Positions 51,640 to 64,000 of a stretch of 64,000 nt of DNA are shown piece after piece. Source of the stretch: Gymnogyps californianus (lineage: Eukaryota; Chordata; Aves; Accipitriformes; Cathartidae); contig NC_059471.1 in NCBI RefSeq assembly GCF_018139145.2, positions 208,711,494-208,775,493 of the forward strand, given 5' to 3'. A program made the position numbers and the translations under genes. Numbering within the stretch: the first letter of the stretch is position 1; each line of letters opens with the position of its first letter. Below the pieces are notes generated by a model that saw only the letters and a program-made list of their open reading frames with translations, did not search any database and was not told the origin of the DNA.

Positions 51640-52610
51640 GTCATGAGATTAATCTTTTTAATATGCTTTCTGATGTCCTTGGCACAAAGTGGAGGAGTGG
51701 GTTAATGAGATTCTCTGATTAAAAAGAATTGGAGTCGTCGTCCGTACAGAGAAGAATTGGAAATTCTCTTCCATATAGGAAAAATTGGATGACCTTGAGA
51801 ATGGTAATAATAGAAATGAAGTGAAATTCAATAGCTTGTGAACTTAAGGCTAAACAACAGGAATTGATGCCACAATCCAGAGGGTGAATCTGAAATAGCA
51901 GAGGAAAAGAACATGGGTAAATATATCTGTTACAGGATGACTAGAAACCACTGATGCAAGAAAGTTCTGAAAAACAGCAAAGACAATCTAAAAATGTTTC
52001 AGGCTTTATATTTCCAGGAAAGAAATAGAATATTTAATGTCTCTATAAAGGACCTTAAGGTCTTACTCTCATCCGCAATACTGTTTATATCAAGTATGGT
52101 CATTCTGGTTCAAGAGAAATTAACTTGAAATAAAACAGATAAGAAATGCAATCAAGAGTACTACAAAGCCTGTTTTAGGAGTGGGTATTAAATGAGCTTA
52201 GGCCTTTCTACTCTAGTAAAATGAAGGCTGAGAAAGGGATATGATTGTACTCTCTAAATACACCAAAAAATACATACAGAAGGTGAGAAGCTACAGGACA
52301 ATGTTGACACAGGAACAAATAGATAATATTGGTAATTAATAAATTTAGCTTGGAAATTAGAAGACTGTTTCTAGCCAGAGAACAGTGAATTTATGTAACA
52401 ACATTTCAATGGAATTAGTGGGGAAAAAACAATCTAGGCGTTAAAAATTAACCTGATCAGTTTAATGAAAAGGTTTGTATGATATGGTTGTCCAAGATAA
52501 GGAAGGGCTGGATTTAAACACTCAGAATATCCTTTTCAAGAAACTCCAGTCTACTAGGCTACTTTGACCATGAGCTGATAATGCTGCTTCTCTTCTTTTC
52601 AAAACACTGA
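51640..52610 (+). mobile_element. Ancient CR1/L3-like LINE fragment
   Basis: The order of diverged blocks follows the 3' half of old amniote CR1/L3 LINEs: gaaattcaatagcttgtgaa, then an 'acaggatgactagaaaccac' segment. Next come aaatgaaggctgagaaaggg..atatgattgtactctctaaa, an acaatgttgacacaggaaca block, and ttagcttggaaattagaaga with aattagtggggaaaa near the end. It is plus-oriented, much more diverged than the other CR1 copies here, and non-coding. The edges are approximate. Confidence 0.65.
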
Positions 52611-53072
52611 TTTGCTACTACTGTCTTTTGGACCCTTAAAAGAAAAACTGACACCAGTCAAAACATATATTCAAAAGAATCCTAAAAACACCACACAGAA
52701 ATCTTCTAATACAAACAGAATGCTAACCTCCTCAGGGAGGGTATGAGATTACAAAATTGTGGGACATTGTGACAGGTTAATCTTGGCTGGCTGCTAGGTG
52801 CCCACCAAGCTGCTTTATCACTCGCCCTCCTCAACTGGACAGGTGGAGAGAAAAAATACTACAAAAGGCTCATGGGTTGAGATAAGGACAGGGAGTTCAC
52901 TCAGCAATTACCATCACGGGCAAAACAGACTCGACTTGGGGAAATTAATTTAATTTATTGCCAATTAACACCAGAGTAGGATAATGAGGAATAAGAACAA
53001 ATCATAAAACACATTCCCCCCACCTCTCCCTTCTTCCCAGGCTCAGCTTCACTCCCGAATTCTCTACCTCCC

Positions 53073-53767
53073 TTACGACCCAGACCGGACAGACCAGAGG
53101 GTCGTAGAGGTTCTGGGATCCCCCCGGGCTAAATTAAGGTGAAACGACACCAAACGATCACTTTGAATGCTTTATTTGAACAATCCAAACTGTGGAAGGC
53201 ATAACGGTGGGCAGCGTGGGTTGCAGCAAAACGTTCACAAGAAGAGAGAGAAGAGAGGAAAAAAGAAAGAGGGGGAAAAGAAAAGCGATAGTCACCACCT
53301 TTGGATCCTGCGGCGTCGGCGACGGCCGCGCCAATCCTCCGGCCATGGGCGCGCGTAACGTGGCTCTTTGCAGTTGTGTCTTTTATAGTCTAAATCTCCG
53401 TCCACAGTCACGCCCCTTGAAGACTTATATGGGTTCATTCTAGACAGTTCTCAACATATATGGTAGTGTTCCAGAGGGTTCTTTATCTACTGAGCATGTG
53501 CGGCTTATTGGGGTGGTGGTCTTAAGGACTTTCCAAGGAGCTACAAGCCCTCTCCTCAGACAAGCTTTGTGTGGCCTCTGGCCAGATGTGGTGGGTTACC
53601 AGGCTGGGTCTGCCAGAACACGGGGCTGCACACCCTCCGGCACACCCCCTGTGTCCATGCCAGCCAACTTCTTGCTAATGGCCCTCCCTCTTTGTTATGC
53701 AGACCATACCTTGGTTGCTACAATGTTTGAGACATTGACAGACGTTAACTCTTTCAGGCCCTCACAA
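53073..53767 (-). mobile_element. ERV LTR nested inside the family A LTR
   Basis: A 695-bp block absent from the equivalent place in the other family A copies (compare about 36900-36930). On the plus strand it runs from ttacgaccc to ctcacaa; read in minus it starts TTGTGAGGGCCTG and ends GGGTCGTAA. The near-duplicate flanks cctccc (53067-53072) and cctcct (53768-53773) look like a 6-bp target duplication with one change. An AATAAA in minus sense near 53170, with a following TTTGGTGTCG, fits an LTR polyadenylation region. The exact family was not identified; 6 bp would favour an ERVK-type element. Confidence 0.7.
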
Positions 53768-54043
53768 CCTCCTCCCCCCGAGCAGCGCAGGGGGATGGGG
53801 AATGGGGCTTGCGGTCAGTTCATCACTCTTTGTCTCTGCCACTCCTTCCTCTTCACACTCTTCCCCTGCTCCAGCGTGGGGTCCCTCCCACGGGAGACAG
53901 TCCTTCACAAACTTCTCCAACATGAGTCCTTCCCACGGGCTGCAGTTCTTCACGAACTGCTCCAGCGTGGGCCCCTTCCATGGGCTGCAGTCCTTCAAGA
54001 ACAGACTGCTCCATCGGGGATCCTCCACGGGGTCACAAGTATA

Positions 54044-54950
54044 GAATCATAGAATGGTTTGGGTTGGAAGGGACCTTAAAGATCACCTAGCTTCAACCCC
54101 CCTGCCATGGGCAGGAATACCTTCCACTAGACCAGGTTGCTCAAAGCCCCATCCAGCCTGGCCTTGAACACTTCCAGGGAGGGGGCATCCACAATCTCTC
54201 TGGGCAATCTCTTCCAGCGTCTCACCACCCTCACAGTAAAGAAGTTCTTCCGTACATCCAATCTAAATCTACCCTCTTTCTGTGTAAAACCGTTACCCCT
54301 CGTCCTATCACTACATTCCCTGATAAAGAGTCCCTCCACATCTTTCCTGTAGACCCCTTTAAGTACTGGAAGGCTGCTATAGGGTCTCCCCAGAGCCTTC
54401 TCTTCTCCAGGCTGAACAATCTCAACTCTCTCAGCCTGTCCTCATAGGAGAGGTGCTCCAGCCCCCCGATCATCTTTGTGGCCCTCCTCTGGACCCACTC
54501 GAGCAGGTCCACGTCTTTCTTACACTGGGAGCCCCAGAGCTGAACAGAGTACTCCAGGTGGGGTCTCACGAGAGCGGAGTAGCGGGGCAGAATCACCTCC
54601 CTCGACCTGCTAGCCACATTTGATGCAGCCCAGGACACGATTGGCTTTCTGGGCTGTGAGAGCACATTGCTGGCTCATATTCAGTTTTTCATCCACTAAT
54701 ACCCCCAAGTCCTCCTCCTCAGGGCTGCTCTCAATCCACTCATCACGCAAGCTGTATTCGTGCTTGGGATTGCCCCAACCCGTGGGCAGGACCTTGCACG
54801 TGGCCTTGTTGAACTTCATGAGGTTTGCATGGGCCCACCTCTCAAGCCTGTCAAGGTCCCTCTAGATGCCATCCCTGCCCTCCAGCATGCTGACTGCACC
54901 ATGCAGCTTGGTGTCGTCGGCAAACTTGCTGAGGGTGCGCTCAATCCCAC
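54044..54950 (-). mobile_element. CR1 LINE, young 5'-truncated copy inside the LTR
   Basis: The left edge is the diagnostic tail in reverse (atagaatcatagaatggttt), followed by gggttggaagggacctta. A long minus-strand frame (54231-54665) covers the RT C-terminal region, with segments [21 protein letters not shown] and [19 protein letters not shown] (CR1 ORF2 end). The frame and tail are well preserved, so this is the youngest CR1 here. It inserted after the host LTR. Confidence 0.93.
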
Positions 54951-55498
54951 AGTCCTGCCAGCAAACCTGCTCCAGCCTGGGCTCCTCTCTCCACGGGGCC
55001 ACAGATCCTGCCAGGAGCCTGCTCCAGCGCCGGCTTCCCACAGGGTCACAGCCTCCTTCGGGGCACATCCACCTGCTCTGGCATGGGGTCCTCCATGGGC
55101 TGCAGGTGGATATCTGCTCCACTGTGGACCTCCATGGGCTGCAGGGGGACAGCCTGCCTCACCATGGTCTTCTCCACGGGCTGCAGGGGAATCTCTGCTC
55201 CAGCGCCTGGAGCACCTCCTCCTCCTCCTTCTTCACTGACCTTGGTGTCTCACATATTCTCACTCCTCTCTTCTGGCTGCTGCTGTGCAATAACTTCTTC
55301 CCCATCTTACATATGTTATCCCAGAGGGGCTACCACTGTCACTGATGGGCTCAGCCTTGGCCAGCAGTGGGTCCATCTTGGAGCCAGCTGGCATTGGCCG
55401 TGTTGGACCTAGGGGAAGCTTCTGTCATCTTCACACAGAAGCCACCTCTGTAGCCCCCTTGCTACCAAAACCTAGCCGTGTAAACCCAATACAGACAT

Positions 55499-56494
55499 AT
55501 TAATATTTGCATATTCAAATGCTGGGATCTAATTCTTATGAAACATAAACATGCACTTTTTTTTGACACTGATATACAGCAATTAAAGATAGATACATTG
55601 CAATGGAAATATGCATAGCATGAATTTCTGCTTGAACAGAAACAACTGTTTATGTCATGGCATTCAAAGTAGATATGCCATACATTAAATGGCATAAAGA
55701 CTGATCAGTCAGCTTCAGAGAAAGTCCCCATTGGAGTAGACCAGATACATAATCAGGAGGACATCAAATAGCAAGATATGCAGCACCTTCCAATTTTCAC
55801 AGGAATAACTGCAATCTAGGAGGCGTATTTTATCATCTGTGGCAAACACTATATTTTCCATTAATAATTAAACTGACATTTAAGTGTTCAGAATTAGCTT
55901 TTAAGTTATTCTTCTCTGAGACATACCCATGTATCTCTGTTGTAATTATAGCACATTTGCCTCATTTAATTGATGCTTTTAATCTAAAAGGTTATGTTTT
56001 AAAACACATTCCCCTAAAACACATACTAGGAATGAATTATTGGCAAGACAGCAAAATTGTTCTGAAGACCATAAATCAACAGAGCATTAAAGATACTGGA
56101 CACTGATATTTATTTTAAGATAAAGTAACTAAAAGTTACCTCTGATGTATGTCCAAGCCCTCTAATAACTGATCTGTTTTCAAAAGTTATGCACGTGCAA
56201 GTGCTACAGACAACCACTAAGGAAAACCAGCACTTTGAAGAAAAAAAAAGATCTGCCAGATATTTACTTTACTCAAACAGATTTGGAGCTAACTCTAATC
56301 AAAACCAACTGTAAAAACCTTTCACTGTTTGTTCAATCTTGCTTAATTTAGACACTGAAGCATAGGAGAGTGATTTTTATCATGGTTTTTATGTCTTGTT
56401 CAAATTCAGGGGCATATGATTCCCAAACCAAGACTCAGTTAAAAATGAAATTTTGGAAATATTGTATCAATAAAACCAGCTGAAAGTAGTACTT
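55499..56494. other. Intergenic spacer
   Basis: About 1 kb of unique AT-rich DNA without a recognised feature. Confidence 0.6.
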
Positions 56495-57262
56495 CACAGA
56501 ATCACAGTCTGGTAAGGTTGGACGGGACCTCTGGCATCATTTAGTCCAACGCCCCTGCTCACACAGGGTCAACTAGAGCTGGTTGCCCAGGACCATGTCA
56601 GCTTTTGAGTATCTCCAAGGTGGGAGACTCCACAACCTCCCGAGGCAACCTGTTCCAGTGCTCGGTCACCCCCGCAGTAAAAAAGTGTTTCCTGATGTTC
56701 AGACGGCGCCTCCAGTGTTTCAGTTTGTGCCCATTGCCTCTTTGTCCTGTCACTGGGCACCAGTGAAAAGAGCCTGGCTCCATCTTCTTTATACTTTATA
56801 CTTCAGGTATTTGTATACATTGCTAAAATCCCCTTGAGCCTTCTCTTCTCTAGGCTGAACAATTCGAGCTCACTCAGCCTTTCCTCATAGAAGAAATGCT
56901 CTTAACCATCTTTGTGGCCCTTCACTGGACTCTCTCCAATATGTCTACGTGTCTCTTGTACTGAGGAGCCCAGAACTGGACATAGCACTCCAGCTGTGGC
57001 CTCACTAGCTGTGAATAAAGGGGGAGGATCACCCTCCTCGACTTGCTGGCCACACTCCTAACACAGCCCAGGATATCATTAGCCTTCTTTGCTGCAAGGG
57101 CACATGCTGGCTCACGTTCAACTAGGTGTCCACCAGCACCCTCAGGTCCATTTTCTGCAAAGCTGCTGTCCAGCTCATCAGCCCTCAGCATACACTAGTG
57201 CCTAAGGTGGTTGTTCCTCCCCGGGTGCAGGACTTTGCACTTCCCCTTGTTGAACAGCATGA
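56495..57262 (-). mobile_element. CR1 LINE, 5'-truncated copy
   Basis: The reverse tail is at the left (cacagaatcacagtctggta), then ggacgggacctctggcatca, the 'gtttcctgatgttcagacgg' block and RT C-terminal remnants. Near 56922-57191 in minus these include [24 protein letters not shown]. Stops and gaps make it inactive. It ends near the 'cttccccttgttgaacagca' block. Confidence 0.9.
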
Positions 57263-60200
57263 CTGATTCTACTGATGTGCCTCAGTTGTGTGTTGGATAG
57301 ATTATACATGAGATCGATTAAGGGTGAAAGTATGGGTATGTCTCTCTGATCAGAGTAAGAGAGCGACTCCAATTTCAGTGATATAATGAAGAATAGGATA
57401 CTTATATTACCAGCTTAGAAATGAACAGTGTACCAAAATCAAATATTATACAATAAACAGAGAAAGATCGTAGAGATTAGAAAGCCCTTTCACATGCAGA
57501 GGAAGAGGCAGACGAATCTTACTCCCCACTATGCTAGGCTGAATTTGTAACTTCAATTCAGGAATAAGAATTTTTTTTTTTCCCCTGCCTTGGGCATTCT
57601 TAACACTTTACAATTAAGATGAATACTTACTGGATCAGATATCATGGTGTGAATTAAAAAAACCATTCTGCCTTGTTTACCTAAACTGTACTGCCCCCTA
57701 AATGATATTAAATACTACACATTTTCCTCTCTACAAAGATTTAGCAGTGCTCATCAGTATACCCTCCTGCTGCTCACCAGCCTGGCAGATCTATATACTT
57801 TTCACTTTTAAACACACCCTAGATATTTCTGTCGTCTTCTCTAGATAGTTTCAGCGATAAAGGGATACTGAAGTACAAAATGTCTTAGTAGGTGTTAAGT
57901 GAAGATTTTAAGCAGAGCATAAGGCTTGAAGAAAGCAACACAGAAAAAAAAGAAAAAAAAAGAGAAACCTTTCTACAAAGAGTATTGAACATCATTATTA
58001 CAAAATAAAACATACCTTTTTTGAAAAAAAAAGTATAATTATAACAATTTAATTAAATTATAGCACTGTGCTAAGTAAAAGGTTGATTGTCTTTCTGAAA
58101 ACGGGTCAGCTAGCTAAATGGAAACCTGAATGTACTGGCAGAAAGATTTTGACAGATAAGTTTTAGAAACTGAATTGAATAAAGTGAATGAACATTCTAT
58201 ATTTAACTGTACTGTCAAAGCCAGACACTCAAAAAATCACAAGCCAGGCACAATAAATCATGTGACTGTTTAAAAAAAAAAGAACTCATGAATTTTAAGA
58301 CATCTTGTAGATTGGATTATTTTTATTTCCCATCTGATTTGAACGTGTAAGAAAGATGATCTTGGGGTTTTGTCCACAACCTGAAGGGCAAAGGACTAGA
58401 TAAAATCTTGAGAATTGATAGCATTATGAATCTCTTTACATGCAATATTTTATTTAAAACCTTAGTTCCCATGAACAAACTAAGAATTTGGTCCAACAAA
58501 TTTCTTCCAAGAGATGGAGCTTTAAATGAAACACTGAAAAGCATGAGAGGATAAAATCATAACAGAGGCTTGACAACACTAATTAAAAAAACCCTTGATC
58601 TTTTTTTGTGCACCACAGCAGTATTATGGTATCTAAAGGTTCTACTGAAATCTTTTAAAGAATTTACAGAGAATTTTTTTTTTGTTATTAATGTCATGTG
58701 AACACAAATTTCTTGAGCAAAATGAAACCATTTTTAGGAAAACCAAGTGTTACAAGGGTGATCTGGCAGATAGATTATACACAGTTTTTATTGTCCTCAA
58801 GTGGGATTGGGAGAAAAAGTGCAAGGCTGCTTCTTGGAAAACTGCAATATTCAAAAAGGATGTGAGAAACTTGTGCCGGAAAAAAAAAAGCAGGCTTTTT
58901 TTACTATGGTCTTGACATCCTATCTTCCACTTTTTTTTCCTGAATAACCTAGCTCATTAAAAGTTCTGAACTGCTTTTCCACCATGCCGTACTCTTTTCT
59001 GGAAGTAAAACTCAGTGTGCAACAAGCCTAGAGTCAACTATGATTTTTTTCTTCTCTAGGAAGAGGAAAGCCCTGTTGTCAGATGAACATGTTTCTGTTC
59101 CTTCTCTGTAAGTGTTTCAATTTATTAATTACATAAGACTGTAATGGAGATAACTTATTTATTGAATAGCATAGTTCTTTGGAAACAAGATACAGCTGAC
59201 ATTTAAAAAAACAAATAAGCAAAATTCTAGTCTGTGAAAGTCAAATGGCCTTTTCTTGCTAATTGTGATGGTAATTGAAATTTTTTGCTACATGATTGTT
59301 CAAAAGAACCCCTATGTACACAAGTGCCAAAGAAACTGTTTTACATGCAGATCATTGGCCTGGATTTGACAAGTGAAGGAAATTACTGTAAACTCAGGAG
59401 GTATTTTTTAACTATCCTAGAGAGGACTCTATAGACCCTGCTGCTCTATACTAAAATTGTAGCCAGTAATTTATTACTCTGAAAAGCAAATGTGCTCTCC
59501 TTGAGTCATAGGTTGTCCTTTCACTGTCTGTTCCTTGCCAGAGCCACTCATAAATACAGGAGTAGGCTTCACACACTATGGATATCTGGCACCAGTCTGA
59601 CTTCTACAGATGAATGGGATATACACAACACCTGAGATTTTAGAACTGCTTGAATTTAGGCATTGAGATGATTTATTGGCGTACATCCTGTTGTTCAGTT
59701 TTTTTTCTTCCGGAGAAGTAAGAACACCACGAAAGTGTGTTATTTACCTGAATCCACTTTAAATACCAGTCAAGCTTAAAATGAAAATGAGACATTTTAA
59801 TTTAGCAAAGTTGTGTCAAATTCTTGATTACAAAACTGGGCAGGGTGTTACAGAAGAAAAACATAAAAGAAGAAAATACAACTTGTCATTTAATCCTCGT
59901 ATCCAACATCTTGTTTTAGATGCCATTTATGATTTCTTGAAGTTTAGTATCAGCTGTAGAAGCCAAGATAATTATCTAGGTTCACTCTACCCCTAGGCAG
60001 TGCCTTTCAGAAAGACACTTCAGGTTTCAAGGACCTTCCCACCTCTTTTGATGACACTGCCTATGAGAAGGCTATGCTGCCTCTCTTTGTTCTAAATCAG
60101 TCGTCTTCCCTTTCTCCCCCACATTTCTACGCTTAACTTGAAGTGGTATTGCCATGCAACACAAATGCAGACACTTCTATTCCCCTTCCCTAGACGTCTC

Positions 60201-63200
60201 AGTTGACAAATATAATTTGTTCTTTACTCAGCATATCCTCCTAGATTAAATGGTTTTCCTGCTAGTCCTGAACTTTTCAAGGCAGCTGCTGTATTTTAAA
60301 TACATATTATTGAAAAGCAGTCACTCTACCTCCCATTTTATCAAATTTGCAATCTCTGGGGAGCTCACCATAGAGACCACACCGAATATGTTAATGATAA
60401 CAGAGTTTGTTAGTCTTCTGAACTACTTCAGACACAAACATCTGCTAAATTTAAGTGAAATGAGCCTCAGTAAAGTATCAGATGCTCCTCTTACTACTTA
60501 AACATGCATTCTAATTTTTCAAGATGCAAGGGGAGGGAAAAGTCGGAAGACATGGAAAGTTAAGAATGGCATAAAAAAACAACTGTAGTTCCTTTAAGTA
60601 CCAATTATCCATTACTGGATAGCTGTGAGGGATTTTATTTAGGAGAGGCTACCAGTCAACTGAAAAAGGCGAAAGAAATGGGACTCAGTGAGAAGATAAA
60701 AAGGCTACAAAACAAAGCTGATGTGAAGAGTCTAAATAAGGAGGAAGAGCAAGATGGAAGTAAACCACATGTGACAGGAACTGTTCAATCAGAGCTGCAG
60801 GAAGTTTTTAAAATGGTGAATGGCTTTACTGTTGAGGTTTGGACTATAACTATAGTGCTTTTTTTTTTCTTTTCCTTTCCTGGAAGCAACATATAGGGGT
60901 GACATGAAGGGAAGGAGAAAGTACCATCCATCACTTGGTTCCTATAATTCCATGAACTGTAAAAGTGGGCTTTCCCTGCCTATTTTCCATATTATGCCTT
61001 ATGTGACTTCATACATAATCTTTTTTAAACTTTAAATTAGAAATTTATAATATGAAAAATGTATTAATACACAGTATTGTAAAACTTAAGAGTTAAGTAT
61101 TTTGTGCTACGTAGGACTGTGTACTTATTAATTTTAGTGTGCTTCCACAATCTTAGAAAATTAATTAGCAATCTGTCCCTTGAAAATATTGAGTTAATGC
61201 TGCCAGGAAGTATCAACCTTTAAGAAAATGAGAGTATATTTTCAAGTACGTAGTGATAATTTAGAACATCTACCAATGAAGCCTCTCAAAGGCTTTACAA
61301 GCACTACTAAATTTAGAATCTCCAAAGCCTTCCAGACTAGAGAAATATAATTATTCCTGGTTTTAAAACAAATTAAAACAAAGAGATTAATTGACATACC
61401 AAAGTCCTGAAGAAGTCTCAGGCTGGCATGGGGAAACTTAGGTGTCTTTTTCTCCAACTCCTTCGTCTTGATTCTTGACTGCCTTAAGAGTATGTAATTC
61501 CCACACTCACATCTCTTATCTGCCTGAATAAATTAAATGGCTCCCAATTAGTGACAAAAAAATGATGTAAGAATTTTCTAAATTGCTCGTCAGTAGAATA
61601 TAAGAGCTTCCCAGAAAATGAGACTTGCATAACTTAAAAGCCAAATGAGCTATACAGTCTTCAGCTCTTCTTCCTACCATGCTCATAAGTAGCTGTGTCT
61701 TGATTTCAGATTTTATTTTATTTTCAGTGATTTCCATCTATGTGACAAAACAGACATTAGATGCGTAGGAGCACAAAGAAAAAATGCTGGTATTGCTACC
61801 AATCTTAACCTCACTTGTCCTCACAACTATGGGCAATTGTCATAGCTGTTCCCATTAAAAATACCTTTAATGATGGTGAATGATTATGTCTGATATGTTA
61901 TATTTAATGCCTTAGCTGATGGCTTAACGTGCAAAACCATGTTCTTAAAAGTTTACTCAACTTTGGAACTATTGGAATCAGTCCAGTTGCATGGGCAATG
62001 AAGGATTGTTTGGCAACTGATTCAGGAATCAGGAAAACTAATAAATGAATAAAAGGCTAGATGCAAAGCAAATATTATTTTATATCAGTTATGACCAGTT
62101 CTAATTAGGATTAGGCTCTCTTTTGCAAACTCACTGTGTTTTAGATTTAGGTATCACAGGTTTTGAGGATGCTAATGTAGTTTAGTGGCAGTTTTTGCAT
62201 TCATACTTTGTAACATAATCAACCTTCATGCACTTACTCAGCACTTCTTCAGAACGATACACTTTGATAATTTGTTTAAAATGCTTTAAACGATTTTGTA
62301 TTGAAGAAATAGCCTTTTACTTGCACCAGATAGTCCTGCTTTTCTGCAATTATGTAAATATTCACAGGGAGATGTATTTATTCATACCAGTGAATCCTTA
62401 ATTCACTAGATTTTGTAAATAAGCCAAGATAATATTGGAACTACAGAATCTTTGGCTTGTTGTGGGGTGGCAAAGGCCTGACTGGGTGTTTTTTTACTGA
62501 CAGCAGCATGTGTACAGTACAATTATTATTTTTTTTTCCCCAACTCATGTTTAATCAGAAATGTTTGCTTGCTGATAGCTTTCCACTGGAGGAGATGAAC
62601 AGTGGGAACTCAATTATTCAAAGGGCTTCAGATCCCTGAGGACTAGAACCTGAATGCAGATGTCAAGATTTGTTGACCCAAATCTTCCAATTCTGGACAA
62701 GAAGAGGTCAGGAAGGCTTTCTAAAAACACATCAAGTTTTCTACATGGGAATTGAAAGATTTACATGCCCAGACATATGCACAAGAGTTTAAAAGGAGAA
62801 CAAATCCTTGACTACACAAAGAAAAGAATCATGGCTGATATGTTTTAATTCATGTTAGGAGAACAATTAATTAATCCAGATACTATAGACAATGTCTTCC
62901 CAAACTTTTGATACCTGAGGCACATGATTTTCTGTGTTAAACTTGATGGCATGTGGCAGATCTCCCTGAGCAGTCCTGACTCTCTCCAGTACAGCTATGA
63001 CCAGCAGCTGGACCTGTCATGCATGATATTCCGCTCCCAGGGTCCCTCGCTCTTTCCAGCTATTTAGACTGGTTGCAGGGCAGAATGCACTGGCCATCCA
63101 CACTACACCTCTTGGGAATTTGTACCGCAAGGCATCAGAAAATATAAGTAGGAAAACAAATTTAAAAACACTTTAACTTTTTATTTTTTTCACAAACTCA

Positions 63201-64000
63201 GAGAGAGATCCTGGCCACACTGAAAATAAAAAGAGCATATACTTTGATCTCCATTCTCAACTTCTGTGAGTTTTCTTATATAAAATGAGAAAAAATATAG
63301 CCCAAGCCTTACAGTCTCTGAAGTTCAAAAAAGTTCACTGTGTTTTTCACATCTCTGGAATTTCAGGTTTCATAGGAAGTCATAGGAAGACTACCATATC
63401 CAGTCCTTCCAATGTATTATAATCAAAGAATGTCTATGTATATACACTATACAGACTATCATCAGGTAAGTTTTGTGTGGATTTTTTTTTTTTTTTTTAA
63501 AAGGACAAATTCTTCTCCTCTCCACAACTGTACTTGTTTGCTGGCACTGTCTGGCTTGTTATATTAAAAGATTTATGTTGCTCTCTTTTGTATTGCTCTG
63601 ATTAAATCAAACCATAGTGCTTTACTTCTCTTGGTGCTTGGGAAAATATTACCTGAAGCACAGTTTTAATTCACAGATACCCCAGCTAACATGTGTAATA
63701 TTGTCACTGCACAACAGGCCTCTCACTCATGATATGCAGAATTAAATTGCTAAAGAGAACAATGGATGCAATAGTGAGCAAGTAAGATTGTCTTCTTCCA
63801 TGTAAACGCTATAGATGATTTGCTGACTACAGCTACTGCAATAAATTACTGTGCACAAGGATTATAATAATGGTGATTGAGAACATTTTCAATACAGCTC
63901 CAAGATTAATATGACATTCATGGGAGCAGAATTCCTGTATCTTTAACAAATATAATGGCTGAGTTACTAGATATAGTGAAGAACCATATATGCAGGGTAA
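57263..64000. other. Intergenic, unique AT-rich DNA to the window end
   Basis: No gene, RNA gene or recognised transposon was seen in 6.7 kb. Poly-T/A runs occur (about 63485-63500). In mammals the next gene upstream of PCLO is SEMA3E, a long way off; nothing of it is visible here. Confidence 0.5.

Larger units (their letters stand above)
52768..55493 (-). mobile_element. Solo ERV LTR, family A copy 3, split by two later insertions, TSD gacat
   Basis: In the minus direction it starts TGTATTGGGTTTACACGG at 55493 and ends ...AACCTGTCACA at 52768. Perfect 5-bp duplications, GACAT, lie at 52763-52767 and 55494-55498. A second LTR (53073-53767) and a CR1 (54044-54950) break it; without them the LTR is about 1.1 kb. 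The middle contains clear 45-bp modules (about 53850-54030) and further related modules (about 54985-55205). No viral genes are present. Confidence 0.9.

Noticed and set aside
53498..54052. 184-residue plus-strand frame as a candidate gene
   Set aside because: It runs across the boundary of two nested LTRs and takes its second half from antisense LTR modules.
1..64000. CRISPR arrays, tRNA or rRNA genes, bacterial-type operons
   Set aside because: No regularly spaced repeats, no cloverleaf with A and B boxes, and no prokaryotic gene spacing were seen.

Overview
The window is vertebrate nuclear DNA, almost certainly from a bird. The evidence is a large split gene with GT/GC-AG introns, one CpG island, many 5'-truncated CR1 LINEs (including young copies ending in the avian ATTCTATGATTCT-type tail), solo endogenous-retrovirus LTRs with 5-bp target duplications, and no SINEs. 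The species cannot be named from the sequence; the LTR content suggests a neoavian (perhaps passerine-like) bird rather than a galliform, which is inference.

The only protein-coding gene I can support is the 5' end of PCLO (Piccolo, the giant presynaptic active-zone scaffold), on the minus strand. Exon 1 (25725-25966) carries the start codon. Exon 2 (18384-19638) carries the conserved N-terminal block, a Pro/Gln decapeptide repeat array and most of zinc finger 1. Exon 3 (5181-6586) completes zinc finger 1 and carries a long proline-rich linker and most of zinc finger 2. Phases agree at both internal junctions (phase 2, then phase 0). Together they encode roughly the first 970 residues of a protein of about 5,000; exon 4 lies beyond position 1. 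Two oddities stand out. Intron 1 appears to use a GC donor. Exon 3 has an apparent single-base loss near 6086-6112 that shifts the frame, so as written the gene is broken there (error, allele or true lesion). The two zinc fingers are cut by introns at the same residue and phase, an exon-duplication signature.

The promoter is a GC-rich island (about 25540-26545) with a perfect palindromic NRF1-type site, GC boxes and a TTTAAA palindrome. A CR1 remnant abuts its upstream edge (26577-27960). A second, small GC-rich islet sits inside intron 1 (24740-24960).

From 26.5 kb to the end is intergenic. It holds CR1 copies (26577-27960, 33899-36251, 38187-38398, 54044-54950, 56495-57262), an ancient CR1/L3-like LINE on the plus strand (51640-52610), and four solo LTRs. 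The LTRs are 32789-33368 (TSD cctgc), 36252-37179, 44331-45248 (TSD atact) and 52768-55493 (TSD gacat). The last has been split by a second ERV LTR (53073-53767) and a CR1. The remaining intergenic and intronic DNA is AT-rich, with scattered microsatellites and no recognisable genes, RNA genes or CRISPR arrays.
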